This document shows, in pieces, positions 1 to 11,569 of a stretch of DNA of 64,000 nt. The stretch is taken from assembly GCA_963969395.1 (NCBI GenBank), contig OZ017795.1, positions 41,893,063 to 41,957,062 on the forward strand. The letters are read 5' to 3'. The notes under the pieces are model-generated. The model was given only the letters and a program-made list of their open reading frames with translations. It was not told the origin of the DNA and ran no database searches. The DNA comes from Pseudoscleropodium purum (Eukaryota > Streptophyta > Bryopsida > Hypnales > Brachytheciaceae). The position numbers were made by a program, and so were the translations under genes. How positions within the stretch are numbered: position 1 is the first letter of the stretch; each line of letters starts with the position of its first letter.

Positions 1-545
1 CCAAGACGGGCAAATTTGGAAATCCTCCGCAATCAACGATGCACTGTCACTGTCACTGCAGAACATGAAATACAATCAAATGTGGAAGAGTTCAGGGAGT
101 CGGCTATGGCGCAGGAACTGAAGCACTGAACTGAAGGGTAGAGGAGCGCAATTGGAAACGTGAAACAGCAGCAGCGGGAAAGGCAGGGGAAATTCGGAAA
201 GGCTCTGTATCAGGGCTCCACGTGGACGCTTGCCGCAGACGGGCGACAGCGGCGGCAAGGTCGCGCAACGACAGCCTTCCCGTCGTCAGTTACCACATGG
301 AGAGCGTGGGTTGGTTGCTGCATTGTACGAGAGGTTAAGGTTCTCTCTATAATGAATGACACAGACACCGACATTGGGCCAACTTCCATTCGCAGCTGGA
401 CGGCTGGACGGCTGGAGCAAAGCAAAAGGTACTGTCCTTTTTCCTTCCATCCTCTGCTGCCACTGGATGTCTGGATGATTGTCAGAAGGAACCACGCAGT
501 GTTTTTTTTCTTGTTTTCGGACCAGCATTTACAGGAGAGGCACCC
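1..545. other. GC-richer flank without a callable gene
   Basis: This stretch has higher GC than the following 6 kb and resembles the base composition of the gene islands. Short open frames exist on both strands, but none has a convincing start, motif or splice structure. It may be the 5' flank, UTR or terminal exon of a gene lying left of the window. No function is proposed. Confidence 0.3.
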
Positions 546-716
546 ATAACCGGTTGTTGTTTTTTAAATGCTAATGTGGCACCGTTCCATTGGCAACTCA
601 TCACCATCACAAGTTGCAACTCATAAGTCACAACCATCTTTTCTAACAACTTGCTTTCCTACACCTTTGGATCATGAAGATTAAAGGTTGTGATTGAAAA
701 ATGAACAACCGGTTAT
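546..716. mobile_element. MITE-like element with 13-bp terminal inverted repeats
   Basis: The ends are exact inverted copies: ATAACCGGTTGTT at 546-558 and AACAACCGGTTAT at 704-716. The 171-bp interval has no coding capacity. Short size, perfect terminal inverted repeats and no ORF fit a MITE. I see no clear target-site duplication, and the arm core AACCGGTT is itself palindromic, so chance or a protein-binding palindrome is also possible. Confidence 0.35.
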
Positions 717-720
717 ATTC

Positions 721-758
721 GATAACCAACTTGCCACTACCACAGCTCGTTGGTTATC
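721..758. repeat. Short inverted repeat (10-bp stem)
   Basis: GATAACCAAC at 721-730 is repeated as its exact reverse complement at 749-758, around an 18-base spacer. It lies just outside the MITE-like element and shares its AACC-rich composition. Confidence 0.4.
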
Positions 759-1106
759 TAATACATAACCGATCCTATAGACATGATCTGAATTCTAGAG
801 CAGTGCAAGGCAAAGAAAAAATTTTCAAAGGTGCATTGATAGAAATGATGACAATTGCAAAAATTATAGTAATTTTATTGCTTAAACTGAAATTACTATG
901 AATTTTGAAAGCCAAACGTTGGTTTGAATCCATTATTAATGTTTAGACTATTCCTATTTTAAGTGGGAAGTGAATTTCTCAAATCAATCAAGATGGGTTC
1001 TAACCTAGCCTCTAAGCAATAGACCTCCCTAATCAAAGGCTCAAGAGTTCTCACATGAATCCCCAAACAATCAAGGAAGCAACTTTGGAAATTCATTGCA
1101 ATCAAA

Positions 1107-1145
<39 letters not shown>

Positions 1146-3929
1146 GGTCTAAGATGAGTTTGAACTACCTTAATCATTGATAGGTGGTAGGGACTTCCAA
1201 TGGAATCCATGAAATTTTTGGTTCAACTTGTCATGCTGATATTGCTCATATGGGGGCATTTTGTACTAGCACACAAGGAATTGTTGTTTGTCCCTCTACT
1301 TGTTTGATAGGGATTAAGTTCAAGGTTTGCCATGATGGTGTCTAGTCTATTTTTTATATGGCCTTCAAGGCTACATATGTCAAAAAAAAAAAAAAAATCA
1401 ATATATCTAATTGGATAAAAGCATATGCTCATAGAAAGCTTTTGAAAAGATGAATACAAATATAGACATAAATTTGTAAAGCAATAAGTTAAACAATGGT
1501 GGTTGAAAGAGACAATGGAAGGGATTTGAGGGCAAGTTCACAAGTTGCGGAGAGCAAGAAAACTATGCCATTATGGCAATATTATGTAATTGAAACCCTG
1601 CTATGTCATATTATTTTTATTTTTTTCAATTTTATTTTCATTTTAAGAATTATATATATACATATATTTATACATATATATGCCAAAATCATAAACCACT
1701 TGTGCTTGTTGTGTGGTTTAATATGGAGGAATTAAGCAATCTAACAAAAAAAGGATGGGTGATCTTTTGCCAAGACTCCATCTATCTCCTTTGAGCTAAA
1801 GTTTATCCCAAGGGGGCACTCCCTCTTAGAAAATGTGATGGCCTATAATAATGATCTATTTTGTGGTGGCTATTCACCTCGTAGAATGGATTATAATACA
1901 TGATATTTTTTAAATAATGATAAATGTTAGTATTTTGGGGCATCCTATTGGTATCTATAATTTCTTGCTTGGATTCTTTAGATGTATGCTATATTACTTA
2001 TAAGTAATCTTTTACAATTGCCTTGAAATTGTCAAAGTGCATAACAAGTCTATTAGCACTATTTAAAACACACATGTAGAAGAAAAAAATAGGGAAAAAA
2101 GGCAAATATGATGAATGCTACTAAAAAACAAATCTAGTACTAAGTAAAAACCAGGTTTATGTTTAATAAGACATTTTAGAAGTCATATTCTCACATGAAT
2201 TCACTGAATTTTTCCTCTCATGCCTTCTCTATGGCAATTCAATTTAGTAATTGGACCCTAAACTTTGGATACTATACATTAGATATTGAGTACCTTATTG
2301 AATATATACTTCAAAGTGAAATTGAGGTTGTTTGTGAAGTAGATTTCTCATCCCCATTTATAATTTTAGAGCATCTATAACCTATATTCCTTTCTTTTTT
2401 CTACCATCTCTTTTTGTATAAGCTATTTTACATATATTGTTCACATAATTCAATAATATTATATATAACCCTGTATTACATATAATCATATTTGATACTT
2501 TTAGATCACCCTACAAGACATATAATTTGTTTACATATTTTACATAGAATGAATATATTAGACCCTATATTTTATCATATATGGTTCCTATATTTTTCAA
2601 TATTGACCTTCTCGAGAAGCTTTTGACCTTTGACCTTTAAGTGCAAGGAGCAAGGAGCTAGGCCTAGGGACAAGCCTAGGCATTGGATTTATGACTTACA
2701 AAAGACATGCAATAGATTAGATTAACAACAATAGAAGTATAAAAAGACCAGTTACTATGAAAAATAGTGACCTTTGATCTTGATTTCAAGTACTCTATAG
2801 TTTGCACCAACATCATTTTTCTACATGCTACAAGTACAAATCCAAGACAAGAAGAAGGTTAATAGGATTTACAAACCCTTGATTAAAATCAAAGCACAAT
2901 ACAAGACACAACAATTACTATACTAACTAAACTATCAAGCTTAAGTGTTCAAGAAAATCCTTCTAACTCCTTGTTTGGCAAAAACATGCCAACAATACAA
3001 GAAGGGAAAGGAAAATCTTTCCTCCTCTAAGCCTCCACACTTCACCCTAAAACCCCACGCAACTACATTCATTGTTCATCTTCCTCTTTGATGTCCATCT
3101 CTTTTAGTCTTCATCTTCATTTTTATTTCCCAATCCACAACTTCACCTAGTCTTCGTCTTCCACTCTCACTCTTCATACACATTAACCTATTAATTTGTA
3201 ATTCCTCCTAGTTTCTAGCTCTCTAATTCCTATTATTAATTTAACCTCTAGTTTCTAAATTTCCAACCATTTGATTTCTAACCATTATCATTGATAACAC
3301 CTAATACTACTTCTAAGTACTAAATAAACTTCAATCCAAACCATGGATATTTTGAGGTTTTCTCATGCAACATCCAATTTGCAAACCTTTCAAATTGAAT
3401 ATACGTATACAACAACATTTGAGTAATTCTAACTTAAGAGTGCTTGTTTATTTTTTGGCTTTTGTAGAATTGAAAAGCTAAATGACAAACTAGATCAACT
3501 ACATTTTTCATTTTGGGTGGAACTCCACACATTATAAAACTTAGGTGAGGCAACTAATAATTATTTGTCATTCATCATCTGTGGTTTTAGATTTGATCAA
3601 ATTTCTATTATTAGATATATTTATTTAAAATTTGGTTGTTCTTATAAATTTGAAGTGTTTAATATTTTGAAGAATTTATCCACTATAAATGTTCAATAGT
3701 TCAAGAATATTGTCTTAAAGTAGCACATTGTTTCAAAACATGTAGTTAAAGGAAACAAATAAGAAGCTACAATGGGATGTTGAACATGAATAATAATAAG
3801 TAGCATGTAAATGGTTCCTATATGGCTTACTTCTCAATATCATTCAAAACCAATTTCAAAGCGTTTAATATTTAGGATGCTAAAATAGATATGAAAGGGT
3901 ATTTGCCTAAAAACTTACCAAATACAATA
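759..3929. other. AT-rich intergenic DNA with microsatellites
   Basis: No gene is supported here. A (AT)16 microsatellite occupies 1109-1140 and a run of 16 A lies at 1382-1397. A cluster of small duplications lies near 2625-2680. The only open frame crossing the AT run is an Ile-Tyr low-complexity artefact. Nothing else was recognised. Confidence 0.6.
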
Positions 3930-4940
3930 GTTTTAAAGATTTTATTAAACTTCAAAGTTTTGTTGACACCCAATTTTAGTGCCCTTGGACATGACCAAGC
4001 ATTATAATCTTTCAATCCATGAGTGCTATTGTTGTTTTTAATCCCTAAATTCCCATTGTTTCCTTGCTAGACAAATCAAATTTTGGGCAGGTTCTTGTGA
4101 TTTCAATTTTTGGTAAATTGTTTTGAAATTTTTTACATAAGATCAAAAAACTGATTATCTATATAGAAATATGATTTTTATTTCAATTGGTGCCTAGGAG
4201 CAAAAGTTATACTATAAAAAGTGTGAAACTGAACTTGGTGGGCAGCACAAAAAAAATTGCAAAAAATCAAAACAAATTTTAATTTTTTTTCCCCTGAAAT
4301 GTTTTTTTTTGTCTACATGTGAAGCTTTGATCTATTCCATTTGGACTAATAATGAGAAAGTTAAAGACAATTTTGTTTCTCAGACAATTTGAGTATCTTC
4401 TTGAAAAAATAACTTGTAGGGTTCATTTTTGAATGCAATTTTCACAATTTTTCATAATTTTTTTTGGAAAATTTAGTGTTTGATTGTTGAAGAAATCTCA
4501 CCATTGGGATTATTGTCTTTCAATACCATCTTGGAGTTACTAAAGATTTAGTTTTTTTTCCAATCTTGAACCTACTTCTATTTAGTATTTTTTTAAGGAA
4601 TGAAAATCAAGTTATTTAAAAAATTAAAAAAAATTCCTAGACTTTCAACTCAATTCTTCAACAGAATTTTTTTTTAATTCAAACTCTATAGTGAAAAAAA
4701 AATTCACAATTGGTTGTTAAAGTCATCTGAAATTGCAGGCCAATGTTCAAAAAAACTTTCTTTTTCAACTTTGAATGCTAATATCTTCCAATCTATAAGG
4801 TCAAACTTCATGAAATTCTTACCATGTAAGATAAGACAAGTAAAGTACAAGATCTCATGATTAGATTCAAAAAAATGAGTTTTTTTGTATTCTTGGATGA
4901 ATGCAACAAACATGGCAGTTTTGAGTGGTTTTTGACAAAA
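3930..4940 (+). repeat. Dispersed repeat R1, copy 1
   Basis: This AT-rich, non-coding segment aligns over most of its length with 23,900-24,790 in the same orientation, and with the reverse complements of 35,100-35,660 and 55,230-56,093. Shared anchors occur in the same order: a 'tttttatttcaa..tg.c' block, a 'tcaccattgggatta' block, a 'tcaactcaattcttcaa' block and a 'atggcagttttgagtg' block. Many substitutions and small indels imply age. No protein-coding capacity or terminal repeats were seen, so the class (LTR, non-autonomous or other) is unknown. Confidence 0.65.
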
Positions 4941-6674
4941 AGATGGCCTTTTGAATTAAGGGGTTAAGGATATAACACGTATAACTATAATTAAATTATA
5001 ACTTCTCAAAATCTATTCTGTAGTTTTCTTAAATGAAATTCCAATGCAATTTTTCCTCCAATATCAAGTATATTTGAGGCTCATCTTTGACACATTTAAC
5101 ACTTTAAAATCAAGATTTGCAATGGACGCCCTTGTACAAAATCTTCAATAGTAAAATAATTTTTTTTTTCAAAATTGGATTTTTGATGCTTATGATGGAC
5201 TTCCAAGGATATTTAGATTTTAAAGTTACCAAAATATTAATTTTGATAGAATTTTATTTAACTTCAAATTTTATTTGTTACCAAAATATAGGGGCTTAGG
5301 CATTCAGGGATTGTAAAGTTACAATTACAAAAGAAATGATAAAACTTATCAAATCTTTGGCTTTTCTTTAGTTTAGAGTAAATTTTCAAAAACACCCTAG
5401 ACATTTAGGAATCAATGTTATCCCTAAATGGACCAATTACCAATAGCATTTTGGTCATTTAAGGACAAGATATAAGTTACCAAGGTACTTTACCCAAAAT
5501 GAACCAATTTTAGACTAATATGTGTAATCTTCATTTCCACACAAATCTGAAAGTCATCCATATACCAATTTTTAGCTCTAATTTCCTTTTGAGGTTTAGC
5601 TTATTATCTCATTTTTTTAGTGTAATATGTATAATTGATATATACTATATTCAATTTGGTGCAAAATACATAATTGATTGTATTAAAAATGCTCAAGCAT
5701 TTAAAGAATTAGATAATTACATTAACAAATGTTCTAATATGCATTTTCATGAAAATTTCCTTGTTTTTATTCAAGTAGAATTAAATTACATTAATTCAAA
5801 TTTCTTAGTCTAAATAGATTTTGGACATTTTTTGGGATAAACTCTAGTTCTCAAATACTTCATTACTGAGATATTCCAAATCACCTCTAAGCTCTCATGT
5901 TGTGCATTTTATACAAGAATGTTGAGTTTGTGTTTGCAACATGATCTCAATTTGGTTCCAAATTTGATATAATTACAAAATAGAAATGTGCATTTAGTTA
6001 GAGAAGGTTGTATAAATTATACTACTATTGATTGATGATTGTTGAATGTAGTGACATTATCATGTACAAATTTTAGCCATGTAGTCATTTAGGGAATAGA
6101 ATGATTGGGATAATAAGCAATTTTTTGGGAAACAATTGCCAAATTTATTGTGCAAAATTATGAAATACAACTATAAATGACTATAGAATCACTTAAAGAT
6201 CATTTGAAGATCATCTAAATATTATCAAATTATCATCTCTAATGCACATTTGTACAAAAATAAACAAGCAATTACACATTAAAAAGCCTTGTCTTTACAA
6301 CACTGGTTTGCTTTTTGAATAACTTAAGGTAGTTTTATAAACCTCCTCATGGTAGCTTCTTTCAATACAAGGCCTCCTCCCCTTTGGTCTAAGCCAATAA
6401 ATTACTCTACATATAATTTTTCTTCTTTGCTACCAAGAATAGATTGATTTAGTTTTTTGATCATTTTTCTAAAAGTTACAATAATATAATTAAGTGAATG
6501 AGGCCAAGGCTAAACCTCATTTGGGCTTATAGTAACTAAGGTGCAAAAACTCTAAAAATTTTATTGGGCAAATAAATGTAGAATTATGGCCTCTATGATG
6601 GAGCAATTAATTTTGTATTTTGTAATTCAACAAATAGGAAATGGAGTCTTTCATATCAAATAAGGTGGGTACCC
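4941..6674. other. AT-rich intergenic DNA
   Basis: No gene, RNA gene or structured repeat could be supported. The longest open frames lack plausible starts and have the composition expected by chance in AT-rich DNA. Confidence 0.55.
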
Positions 6675-6958
6675 TTAAACCACCACTTTTTGCTATTGTG
6701 CCGATTAATATTATTATATTGGTCAAATAATATTTCATAATTTCTTGTCGGCAAGTGAGAAGAGGTTTCAACTCAGCAATAAACCCAACATTTGAATATT
6801 TTATGCAAAGGTTATAAAGATTCAAAGTTTTTTTGGTAGATGTTCTAAATCATTTCTTTAACATACATACATATTGATTTTGGAGATGTATTCAAAGTGA
6901 TGATGGTAATTTAAGGTAGTTTTAAGCAAGGTGCGATTTTAGGTGTACCCATCTTATG
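6675..6958 (+). repeat. Dispersed repeat R2, copy 1
   Basis: The segment aligns with 53,125-53,392 on the same strand, including a 'ttttttggtagatgttctaaa' type block and a 'tgatgatggt' block followed by 'gtaccca.cttatg'. Both copies sit at the border between AT-rich repeat DNA and a GC-richer gene island. It has no coding potential. Confidence 0.6.
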
Positions 6959-7458
6959 CATTCCAAATTTCCAAATTTTTTCACCCAAGGTAGATAATTT
7001 TTTTTTGTAATTTCTCCCAGAGTTCCACAAGACGAGATGTGGTGACAATCCAAGGATAATTATAAAAAAAATCCCCCTATTCTGTGCTGCGTTTTTTTTG
7101 TGTTTCTTCACCTCTCTTACCTGAATGTAAGGAGGCGGTCCGAATGGATGACCAGATCCCGGTTGGAGGATAAGTGGATGAAAACTTCACCAAATCCACA
7201 CAACATGCTCCGAACGCCGATCCTCAGATTCCTTTGCCATACAATCGCACTTCTGTTGCTGAGGGTGAGGTTCAAATTAGGGTTCTTCGGGATTGTAATT
7301 CTCCGGAATTGAAGCAAGAGTGACCCTGATCGTGACTCTAGTTTGCGAGGGTTTCCTTTTGGTTTGCAAACGAGGACTTTGGTGTTGTAATTCTCCAGGG
7401 CAGTCCATTTTTCCTCAGCTTGCAATGTGAGAATTGGAGGGCTTGCATACCTGCAGCC
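6959..7458 (+). promoter_or_regulatory. Upstream region and 5' leader with upstream ATGs
   Basis: GC rises from about 7,080 onward, as expected for transcribed leader. Two upstream ATGs occur ahead of the gene start at 7,459. ATG 7,144 opens a nine-residue uORF ending at 7,173. ATG 7,148 opens a 54-residue frame ending at 7,312 that includes a hydrophobic Leu-rich stretch. Whether either is translated cannot be told from the sequence, and the transcription start is not identified. Confidence 0.35.
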
Positions 7459-8964
7459 ATGGAGAGCAATTTGAGTGGAAGCGGAAGCGATTACTTCGAT
7501 TGTGTGACGGACAGGAGCGGGAGTTCGTCGGAAGAGCTCGAGTACCAAGTAGGGCCAAATAAAGAGGTGACATTAAGCGGGGATTTGAAAGGGAAAGGTG
7601 AAGTGCAAAGAACACCGGCCGTCAGAAGGTTTCGGCGGATTGACAACGACCGAAGGCAGATTGAGAATGCAAAGACGGAGAAGACCACCGTCGCTGATTC
7701 GGAAGTGAAAAGTACTCAAACGGGAGATGGGTATGACATTTGTGGTTACGAGCTTCGAGCTCCACCTCGTAGCAATTACGCCCTGAAGCGCCTGAGCATG
7801 GACGCTGCTGCGGGCCGTCGGAAGGAAGACGAAAAATCTCAATCAATGAGGTCTAAGGTATTAATTTTACTAATTCACAGCTCCTTTACAGCGCCTGTTC
7901 AGAAGTGTAATATGAATATTGTCTTTGAATTAGGGTTGCTGTTATGTTTGTCCAGCGTTCCTTAAGGCAAGAGTGTCTTATTTTAGGTTTACACGCGTGG
8001 ATCTCTCTTTCGGAATATCCGGTGTGTGAGTGGTTTCATTCGTTTGATTTGCTAGCTTCTTCACAGTTCGTGTATAGACATGTTATGTGGTCACTGTCTT
8101 TGGTTAGGGTAAGGGTCGCTGTCATGTTTGCCAAGCATTTAGGGGAAGGCAAATGCGCATCATTTTAGGGTTGCATTTGTGGATCCCTCTTTCAGAATAT
8201 CAGTCATGTGAGTTTCACGAATTGACAGGTCATTTGTGGTATTGAACCGGAACTCTGGGTATAAGAGGTTTTGGTAACCAGAGATGACTTAACATCAATA
8301 GTTCCACTCGAATTGAGAGTTTGTGCTCAATTTTCCACCAAATTGTTTGAGTGATATTTTGCTATAACACGACTCTTGACTTGAGATCATAGCGTGGCGA
8401 ATATGGCAGCAGAGCACACACAAAGCCAACCAGCATTTCGTTATTTTGAATTTTTGGTTATTTTGGTTATTTTGAATTTATTTTCGTTATCTTGCTCATT
8501 GTTCGGTTAATCATGCAAGCGATAGCTTGTCGGAAAGCCATGAACTATGCGCTTCTACCAAGCCAATTTAGGTTTTCAGTATTCAGATCACAGCGACCGA
8601 TTGATATTCGGTGGCCAGGGTTTCAAATGACGTTAGCAATTCTTTTATACTGATTGTTCTACCAAGTGTTCTCAATGTTCTCCGCTTGTGGATGCAGGTA
8701 CAAGATGAAGTAATGAAGGTTCTCTTTGGGCCACCGGATGCGAAGACTCCTGACGAGGAAAAATACGAATTAGTAGAACAAGAAGACGTAACTCGAGGAG
8801 TGGGACGCACAGGGATTCTATTCCGGTTCTCAATGTGGGCAACGTTAGGTTTTATCACTTGGGTTTTGGGTGGACGTCGAGCAAACGTTGGTTGCTCTGA
8901 GTTTTTCCCCAATGTTCGTGAAAGAGACCCTGTTCCCAAAGTCATCGTCAGGAAGCAAACTTAA
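7459..8964 (+). CDS. Unrecognised two-exon gene, 221-residue protein
   Basis: Exon 1 is 7,459-7,857 and exon 2 is 8,698-8,964. The 840-bp intron has an AAG|GTATTA donor and a TGCAG acceptor, phase 0. The frame is open further upstream of 7,459 but without an ATG; the ATG giving MESNLSGSGSDY is the first. The N-terminal two thirds is hydrophilic, Ser/Glu/Lys-rich and probably disordered, with an RRFRRIDNDRR basic patch. The C-terminal exon carries FGPPDAKTPDEEKYELVEQE, then a hydrophobic stretch FRFSMWATLGFITWVLGG (about residues 175-192) that could be a membrane segment or buried helix, and a basic end. I recognise no family. Coding evidence is the composition, the long frame across a good splice junction and GC contrast with flanks. 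The intron carries an internal duplication and an R7 repeat. Confidence 0.6.
7932..8212 (+). repeat. Tandem duplication inside the intron of the 7.4-kb gene
   Basis: About 7,932-8,029 and 8,107-8,212 align along their length. Shared blocks are 'agggt.gctgt.atgtttg.c', '.ttttagg.tt.ca' and 'gtggatc.ctctttc.gaatat', offset by about 175-180 bases. The copies have diverged by substitutions and small indels, so the event is not recent. It does not touch the splice sites. Confidence 0.6.
8380..8556 (+). repeat. Intronic dispersed repeat R7, copy 1
   Basis: The segment contains AATCATGCAAG, then CTTGTCGGAAAGCC, preceded by a 'agatcatagc' block and a 'cattTCGTTATTTT' block. The same order of blocks appears in the intron of the upstream methyltransferase gene near 29,730-29,900 and again at 30,118-30,200. 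It ends about 140 bases before the exon 2 acceptor. It has no coding potential. Confidence 0.5.
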
Positions 8965-9449
8965 TGGGGGCGTTCAATACTTGTGCTCTGAGAATGGGAA
9001 AAATTTGGGCACTACGATTTGAAACATCTGCGAGGGGCTATAACCTTGAGACGGGATTCTGTAGCTTAAGAACCATGAAGGGCTGACTTTGGGAAGAATC
9101 GACTGAAATCGTGAATCTCTTTATGTGACACCCCTTTATCATCATCAAACTGTTCGTTGAACTCTACGCGGCAGTTTCTAGTCTTTGAAACACACATGCA
9201 GCTCAAGAATGTAACGTCGACCATCCGTCTTTACCGGTACACTTTTTGTAGAAGAGAGCTCAGATTTCTGCATTGTTGTAAAAACTGTGCAAATGCCCCT
9301 CTGGCCCGTTTTTCCGTCTTCTTCCTCGACATGTACCGCATGCTCCCGTATAGCTCAAGCAGACAATGTATTATGATATCTCACTTTGGGTTTAGCTTTC
9401 TCTAGTATACATCAGCCGCGCATCTTTCAGAAAGAGTTTAAGTGGGCTA
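8965..9449 (+). other. 3' flank of the 7.4-kb gene
   Basis: No open frame with support lies here. GC remains moderately high, consistent with 3' UTR or gene-flanking DNA. I could not place a polyadenylation site with confidence. Confidence 0.4.
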
Positions 9450-9830
9450 CTATCCCAATTACATTCGCTGTGTAGAAATTCCCTTCCGATATGTCAAGTT
9501 TGAATCGGAGGTCTTAAATTTTTTACTGTCACATTGATAGAAATACTTTTCGATTTACTCTCATTCTTGAGATCCAACTGTCTTATATACTGCAATCGTG
9601 TGACTTGGGTACTGTGAAAACGAGTATGGGTTTGTCTGCATTGCTTTCCTTCGGCGGACTCCGCAGAATAGGCTTGCACGCTACAAAGAGGTAACGAAAG
9701 CTGGGTCTGGTATTTCTTTGGCTTTGCCTGCGATTAAGAAAATTTAACCCCAGTTTCTTTTTGAAGCCGGTGTCTGTTTGTTTAGATTCCGAGACCAATG
9801 TCCACCGCCCCGAGCCTGGTTGGGCCCGAA
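9450..9830 (+). repeat. Dispersed repeat R3, copy 1
   Basis: It aligns with 25,060-25,420. The best-matched part has 'ttgatagaaatac' versus 'ttgatagagatgc', GATCCAACTGTCT in both copies, and 'gcaatcgtgtgacttgg.tactgtgaaa' in both. The match continues through a Pu-rich 'gtaac.aaagct' block to a 'tttgaagc.gg' block. A third, shorter relative lies at 25,512-25,616. It is non-coding. It could be a transposon relic or duplicated gene-flank sequence. Confidence 0.55.
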
Positions 9831-10027
9831 GGTGGATGGCACCTTCTTTTGAGGAAGGCCCTAGAGGTGAATCAAACCATGAAGGAAATAAGTTCCTTAT
9901 GGTTTGATTCTTCAAAATAATTGCATGTAGAACGAACGCGCTTCAAGGCTAACTGAACTTTCGAATCTGTTGGGTACAGGCTCCTTGAGCACATTAATAC
10001 CTCTTTGGAGACCAATGTCCACCGCCC
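9791..10027 (+). repeat. Exact 20-bp direct repeat pair
   Basis: GAGACCAATGTCCACCGCCC occurs at 9,791-9,810 and again at 10,008-10,027, exactly. The pair brackets the hairpin at 9,869-9,910. It could be the remains of a target-site or terminal duplication. Confidence 0.5.
9869..9910. repeat. Near-perfect hairpin, 18-bp stem
   Basis: The left arm GAATCAAACCAT-G-AAGGAA (9,869-9,887) pairs completely with the right arm at 9,893-9,910, apart from one bulged G at 9,881. The loop is five bases. The loop is too short for a normal plant miRNA precursor; a snap-back relic of an inverted duplication or a terminator-like structure is more likely. Confidence 0.5.
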
Positions 10028-11569
10028 AATGTTCACAACGAATGCGAAATCCATGTTCAATCCCATCTTTTTCGGTTTTTTAAGAAAAGCCTTTCGGATT
10101 CAGAAGAAAATCCACCTAGCTTAACATCGGGCGATATGCGAGTTTTCCTACAGTTTTTTGGTACAAACTTTCGCTTCACAATGGTTTTCTAGTGTGGTTA
10201 CAAACAAATCAAACAAACAAACTATTTACCTGCAATCTACCGTAGTGTCAACTTCTGCATAGGCGGTGACATCCAGGTACATTTACACTATGCCAGATTC
10301 TCTATTCGGTTGATTGGTAATTCTAGTGGCGAGGTTCAACTTCTCCTTGATCACCAGGAGGCTAATACAGTCTCTTTCCTGAAGGTGTGGCTAACCTAAA
10401 TAAAACAAAAAAAACGTGCTCCCTTAACCGCCTTCTGTTTAATCCATCCTCGTCTCTTAGCGCTGTTTTCGTCCAAAGAAACTGAACCCTGCAAAACCGC
10501 TCAAAAACGATACATCAACTAGTTGCATATCATGGACAAAGAACCACTTCTTCCTTCGTAAATAAACAATCCAGACTCGGTAGAAAATTACTTCGGACAA
10601 GTGAAAGATACACCATCATCGCGAGTAATAACACATTGTGCTAGCTGAAGATCGTATCTACTTTCAGTCCTGCTCTCACTTCTTTTCTTCTCTTGCAACG
10701 AATCGATTCTTCATTTTTGTCAAAGAAGAAAAGAAAATGATCTTCCTTCCTTACCGAAGATGAGCTGGACCTCAGATTGAAAGAGACTAAATCCAAAACA
10801 TGATACAAGAACTAGAGAAGGGTCACTTTCATACTTCTAAGGATGCATTCAGCGCATTTTCAATCGCAAGCGATTCATCAAATAGCCTCAAGGCTGCAGA
10901 AGCTTTGGGAAGAAAACTGGCAAGCTCAATAAAGGGTGATATAGGGACTTTTCTTAGTCAGTTTTAATTTGGTTTAGAGCAACACTTGCAATGTTCTTCA
11001 CTAATTCAGGTGACATATAATTTGGCCCCATCCAAATTCTATTGTTTTCACAATATGATCAATCAAATTTGTCTGTTTTAAAACCACGAAACGTCAGTCC
11101 CGTAAGGATTTAACTAAGTTACAACTTCCTCTCCCTGCGTGATAAGTCAAATTAAATCCAGATGAATTCATTTAAACCTGACGGACTGACTCTCTCTAGG
11201 CACTGATAAGAGTACCAGTTAATAACTAACTTGAGCTTGTAACTAATACTGGGAGACTGTCATTATGATTACCGTGCTGGAGACTTGTCATAATTGAATT
11301 TTGTCGACGTGGAGGGTCGATTTGCAATTTGCGTTCCTGTAGAAATGAGCGGTTAGAGAATTAGCGAGATCAGGCACATAAACGATCATCAGCTGCATCT
11401 AGTATTTACTGACAGTGAAAAAGAAGAGAACAGCAACTTGTTCACCATCATAAGATGGGCCAAAATTATCGAAAAGTCACGGAGCTGAATGATAATCATG
11501 CGTACACTGCAAAAACGCATCATATTCAATTCTGCAATTCCGGTATTCGATCTGATAAGAAGTATGTGA
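9911..11569. other. Intergenic DNA between gene islands
   Basis: Moderate-GC DNA containing the second copy of the 20-bp repeat near 10,008 but no supported gene. The part nearest 11,570 is presumably 3' UTR of the kinase gene on the minus strand. Confidence 0.5.

Noticed and set aside
959..1210. Open frame with an Ile-Tyr repeat
   Set aside because: Direct product of the (AT)16 microsatellite.
7117..7548. 143-codon minus-strand frame across the 5' leader of the 7.4-kb gene
   Set aside because: It begins at a non-ATG codon, overlaps exon 1 in antisense and has no recognisable motif. Kept only as a remote possibility.
8583..8945. 120-codon minus-strand frame over exon 2 of the 7.4-kb gene
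   Set aside because: Antisense shadow; the plus-strand frame has the correct splice junction.
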